Part shown: piece after piece, positions 61,442 to 64,000 of the stretch
Layout of the letters: each line of letters opens with the position of its first letter
Position numbering within the stretch: the first letter of the stretch is position 1
Assembly (NCBI RefSeq): GCF_000143415.4
Contig: NW_003314264.1
Span: 2,515,444-2,579,443, forward strand
Origin: Selaginella moellendorffii
Taxonomy: Eukaryota; Streptophyta; Lycopodiopsida; Selaginellales; Selaginellaceae
Reading direction: 5' to 3'
DNA: 64,000 nt
Program-made: the position numbers and the translations under genes
The notes under the pieces: generated by a model
What the model was told of the DNA's origin: nothing
Databases searched by the model: none
What the model saw: the letters and a program-made list of their open reading frames with translations, nothing else

Positions 61442-62774
61442 ATGGCATGCGCGCACACACTATTTGTTTGTTCATTGAGCGTGTGGTGAGCTTTCCAAGA
61501 TGAACGTCATTCCTATTAGCCAGACATATAACTTAATGGTGAGAACATTTAGATATTATTCAATGTTATCTTTTTCTAACGAATCTAATTGTGAAGGTGT
61601 AGCAAGAGGCATTGCTAGTCTGGAGAAGTCATTTAACTCATTTGACCCTTAGTGTATTTTCATGAAACTAAATAACATTCATATTATTAAGGAATTTCTC
61701 TAGTACCTTTTTTTTACGACATAGAGGCTTGCATTTCTTTCAAAGGTGATTTAGTAAAAGGCCTGAGGGCACATGCCATTCTATTTCTCAGACCAGTATT
61801 AAGATATACTAGTGCAAAGGGAAAAAGGTATTTGGTGATCAAGTAAATGGCATGAGGGCACACGCCATTATAAGCCTAAGCGCTAGTGGACACCTCCTTT
61901 TTGGTACTCTCAGCGGTACTATCATCCTTCTCCGGGTTAGTTGTTTTGCTTTGGATTGTTGTCTCTGACGTTACTGGGGCGTTCTCGATAGTTGTTAATG
62001 TTGCCGTTTGTTCAGAAAAATGATCACCTGGAGTATAGTACGGGGAGTTTGGAAGACTTATATATTCTACATCTTCACCTATCTCCTTCTCCGTCTCCTT
62101 TTCTGCCTCACTTATAGATTTTGTGCTTGCCATGAGAACACTCTTCACCCTAAAATATGGAGTTCGTTGTGTTATAAAAGGAAACCAACACACACGCTGC
62201 AAGGGAATGATGGTACATAAAGCACATAAGCCCACAATATGGGTTTATGTGCCATTAATATGGGCCACACGCCATATTATTAGATTTATGCATGTGTGAT
62301 TGGTAAATGCATATGTCACATCATCTTTGTTTTACCTCACACACTATATCAGGCCTAATGAACCATATCACATGTGCGCACATGCTATATATATGGAGAA
62401 GTATTATGCAAGGATAGAAAAATTCAATGCATGATTGTGGAGAGCAATGGCATGAAGCCACATGCTAAATAACATTTTAGAGAAAGAATTAAAATAAAAA
62501 CATGCAAACAGTACTGAGTGGACCAAGACTTAGAAGTGCACAATTGAATGAGGTATTTCTAATAAATATTTCACTCACCTCATATAGGAATGGCTACCAC
62601 TCTCAAATGGCGTATCGCCTCATGCCATCACTTCGCAATTTGTTATAACAATCCGATGAATTCATATTTGGCTTGTTCACCTTGAACTTTAAGTAAGATT
62701 TGCTAGAACAACTAAGAATTTATACTTGTTATTTGTATCATCTCACCTAGGAATGGCGTAAGGCCACATGCCAT
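61442..62774. repeat. Dispersed ~22-bp imperfect palindromes, ATGGC(A/G)T...GCCAT
   Basis: Well kept copies lie at 61847-61868 (ATGGCATGAGGGCACACGCC AT), 62607-62628 and 62753-62774; partial copies at 61442-61458, 61761-61779, 62258-62275 and 62447-62466. All share ATGGC at one end and GCCAT at the other with a G/C-rich, purine/pyrimidine-biased centre. They lie on both sides of the small ORF and downstream of the transposase-like gene, in otherwise AT-rich sequence. They may be subterminal transposase-binding sites. Confidence 0.65.
61876..62133 (-). CDS. Small acidic ORF associated with the transposase-like gene
   Basis: 85 residues from MASTKSISEAEKETEKE, rich in Glu, Thr and Ser, ending ESTKKEVSTSA. 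No known domain is recognised. The frame can be extended upstream to 62235. A decayed relative occurs at 49243-49458 on the other strand, so it belongs to a repeated element rather than being a host gene. It lies on the same strand and 710 bp downstream of the transposase-like frame and could be its last exon or a second element protein. Confidence 0.45.
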   Translation of the reverse strand: MASTKSISEAEKETEKEIGEDVEYISLPNSPYYTPGDHFSEQTATLTTIENAPVTSETTIQSKTTNPEKDDSTAESTKKEVSTSA

Positions 62775-62846
62775 CACGCCTCCTCTGATTCAGATTCGGA
62801 TTGTTCACCTTGAAATAAAATACATTAGAAACTTAGTAAAGGAATA

Positions 62847-64000
62847 TTAATGAATCTCACCTTGAACCCGGGTTATGAATGCTCTTGCTGCATCTCTTGC
62901 ATGGTCTGGCAAGGTGATGATGGCACTCTGCTTCCGCATCCAACCATGCACAACATTATCCACCGATATGCTCATGCTGGGATCCCTTGGATTCAGCACC
63001 CATCGCTTTTCTAGGCAATCCTTCGTATATCCGGAACTTGGCTTGAACCACTCCACAGTTACATTGAAGGAGTTAGTTTCCGCGTCCTCCTCTGCATCAA
63101 TGATGCAGCGCCCCACCCATATCATTTGTTTTTTATTACTGGGTCTAACAAGCACGACCATTCCTTTGCAGACCTGTACTGGATTGAATGCTGAATCCGG
63201 CTTCTTGTTCCTCAGCCCACAATAGTGATCCTCAACATCGTTATTTGTCACTGCATTTCTAGAGGACATTGTTCCGCTACTATCTGGTGCTCTGGGTTCT
63301 GGCCAAAAGGACTCTTCCAATTCTTCATATACAACCGGCCCATTTTGGATAGCAAATATAATCTTCTCCCAGTATTCGATCAAAGGCTTGCACCTCTGAA
63401 AATAGGATTCTCCACCAAACACCAACCCCCTCTTCCAGAAGGCAATATGCTGTCTAATCCCGGCCACTATACTTTCCTGGTCTTTGAGTCCATCTGGGTG
63501 CATCGGCCATGGGGAACCCTGAGGAATCATAGGTTCCCCAGTTATGGGATCTCTCTTGAAGAGTTCAATACCGTCCACTGGCAGCCACACTGTGTCCCAT
63601 TCTCTCATCTTGTACCTCATCACTGGAGCACCATCACGCATGCTGAAATGAAACTGAAGAGGCTTGGAGTGGCCAATCAGCATTTTGGATTCGTCCCTGA
63701 TGTAGCCTCTTACAAACCCCTTAAAGTCTGGAACCTTTGTCACAAGTGCAGCTTCAACAATGCCTTTGATGCAATTTTGGAATTCATCGTAGAGTTGTGG
63801 GAGGGTGAGGACATTGGATCGCTGGAGGGACTCTGCCAGGTGACTGAACATGGCATCGACGTCTTCATGAGTGTGCCCAACCATGAGAAAGCCAAGTGTA
63901 ACCGTTTCAAATATGCCTTTGGCAACAAGCATTGCCAAGTACGCGAAGACGTACATGTTTTTGTTCTCACTGCCAGCATTGTCTGTTTGGAGCAAAAGAT
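62847..64000 (-). CDS. Transposase-like protein, DUF7869-type C-terminal part, 5' end outside the window
   Basis: An open frame of 382 residues runs off the right edge. Near its start it has LQTDNAGSENKNMYVFAYL, followed by TLGFLMVGHTHEDVDAMFS. The pattern D-N-x3-E-x-K-N then G-H-T-H-x2-V-D is that of DUF7869-like domains, an RNase H-like nuclease part of eukaryotic transposons; assignment is from memory of the pattern, not from a search. The C-terminal 150 residues contain a chromo/BAH-like strand region (GMVVLVRPS, IWVGRCIID, VTVEWFKPSSG). The last codons GTTCAAG|GTGAGA look like a splice donor, so further exons may follow. The long undamaged frame in decayed surroundings suggests recent activity or a captured function. 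Confidence 0.6.
   Translation of the reverse strand, partial: LLLQTDNAGSENKNMYVFAYLAMLVAKGIFETVTLGFLMVGHTHEDVDAMFSHLAESLQRSNVLTLPQLYDEFQNCIKGIVEAALVTKVPDFKGFVRGYIRDESKMLIGHSKPLQFHFSMRDGAPVMRYKMREWDTVWLPVDGIELFKRDPITGEPMIPQGSPWPMHPDGLKDQESIVAGIRQHIAFWKRGLVFGGESYFQRCKPLIEYWEKIIFAIQNGPVVYEELEESFWPEPRAPDSSGTMSSRNAVTNNDVEDHYCGLRNKKPDSAFNPVQVCKGMVVLVRPSNKKQMIWVGRCIIDAEEDAETNSFNVTVEWFKPSSGYTKDCLEKRWVLNPRDPSMSISVDNVVHGWMRKQSAIITLPDHARDAARAFITRVQGEIH

Overview
The window is a plant nuclear chromosome segment. It carries intron-rich genes for plant-only or plant-typical proteins: SOQ1, FREE1, a DRIP-type RING ligase, an SBP-box factor, an IQM protein, a plant glutamate receptor-like channel, two PPR proteins and an SPPPP extensin. 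Introns are mostly 50-70 bp with GT-AG ends, genes lie close together on both strands, and AT-rich transposon islands separate the gene blocks. This fits a compact lycophyte genome such as Selaginella; the species is inference. Most exon structures below were worked out by hand from splice sites, reading phase and protein family conservation.

Left part (1-23.5 kb): a Crinkler/RHS-like P-loop NTPase-nuclease gene (minus), a small hypothetical zinc-ligand protein gene (plus), a myristoylated CDK-like kinase (minus), a chloroplast-type alpha/beta hydrolase (plus), epsilon-COP (plus), SOQ1 (minus), a nucleoside ribohydrolase (minus), a GLR channel (minus), the exosome subunit RRP40 (minus) and adenylate kinase (plus). 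RRP40 and adenylate kinase share a 61-bp divergent start-to-start spacer. The first ~215 bp duplicate the region upstream of the CDK gene, so a CDK paralogue probably lies just outside the left edge.

Middle part (24-48.5 kb): a folate-biopterin-type transporter (minus), an IQM-family protein whose IQ motif is not visible (plus), a DRIP-like RING/RAWUL protein (minus), an intronless PPR gene (plus), an ABC1/UbiB kinase (minus) divergent from FREE1 (plus), one or two extensin genes around an assembly gap (minus), a second intronless PPR gene (minus) and an SBP-box factor (minus).

Right part (48.5-64 kb): a transposon island. A 7.1-kb LTR element with 1.6-kb LTRs and no recognisable gag-pol is inserted inside a 162-bp solo LTR of a TRIM element. 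A complete 673-bp TRIM of the same family is inserted inside an older, inverted, decayed copy of the large LTR element. The window ends in a transposase-like gene with a domain resembling DUF7869. Downstream of it are several copies of a 22-bp imperfect palindrome.

Functional themes are chloroplast photoprotection and isoprenoid/quinone upkeep (SOQ1, ABC1K, hydrolase), endomembrane traffic (epsilon-COP, FREE1), RNA processing (RRP40, PPRs), nucleotide metabolism (adenylate kinase, ribohydrolase) and cell wall (extensin). There is no sign of operon-like pathway clustering. The most unusual gene is the Crinkler-like NTPase-nuclease.
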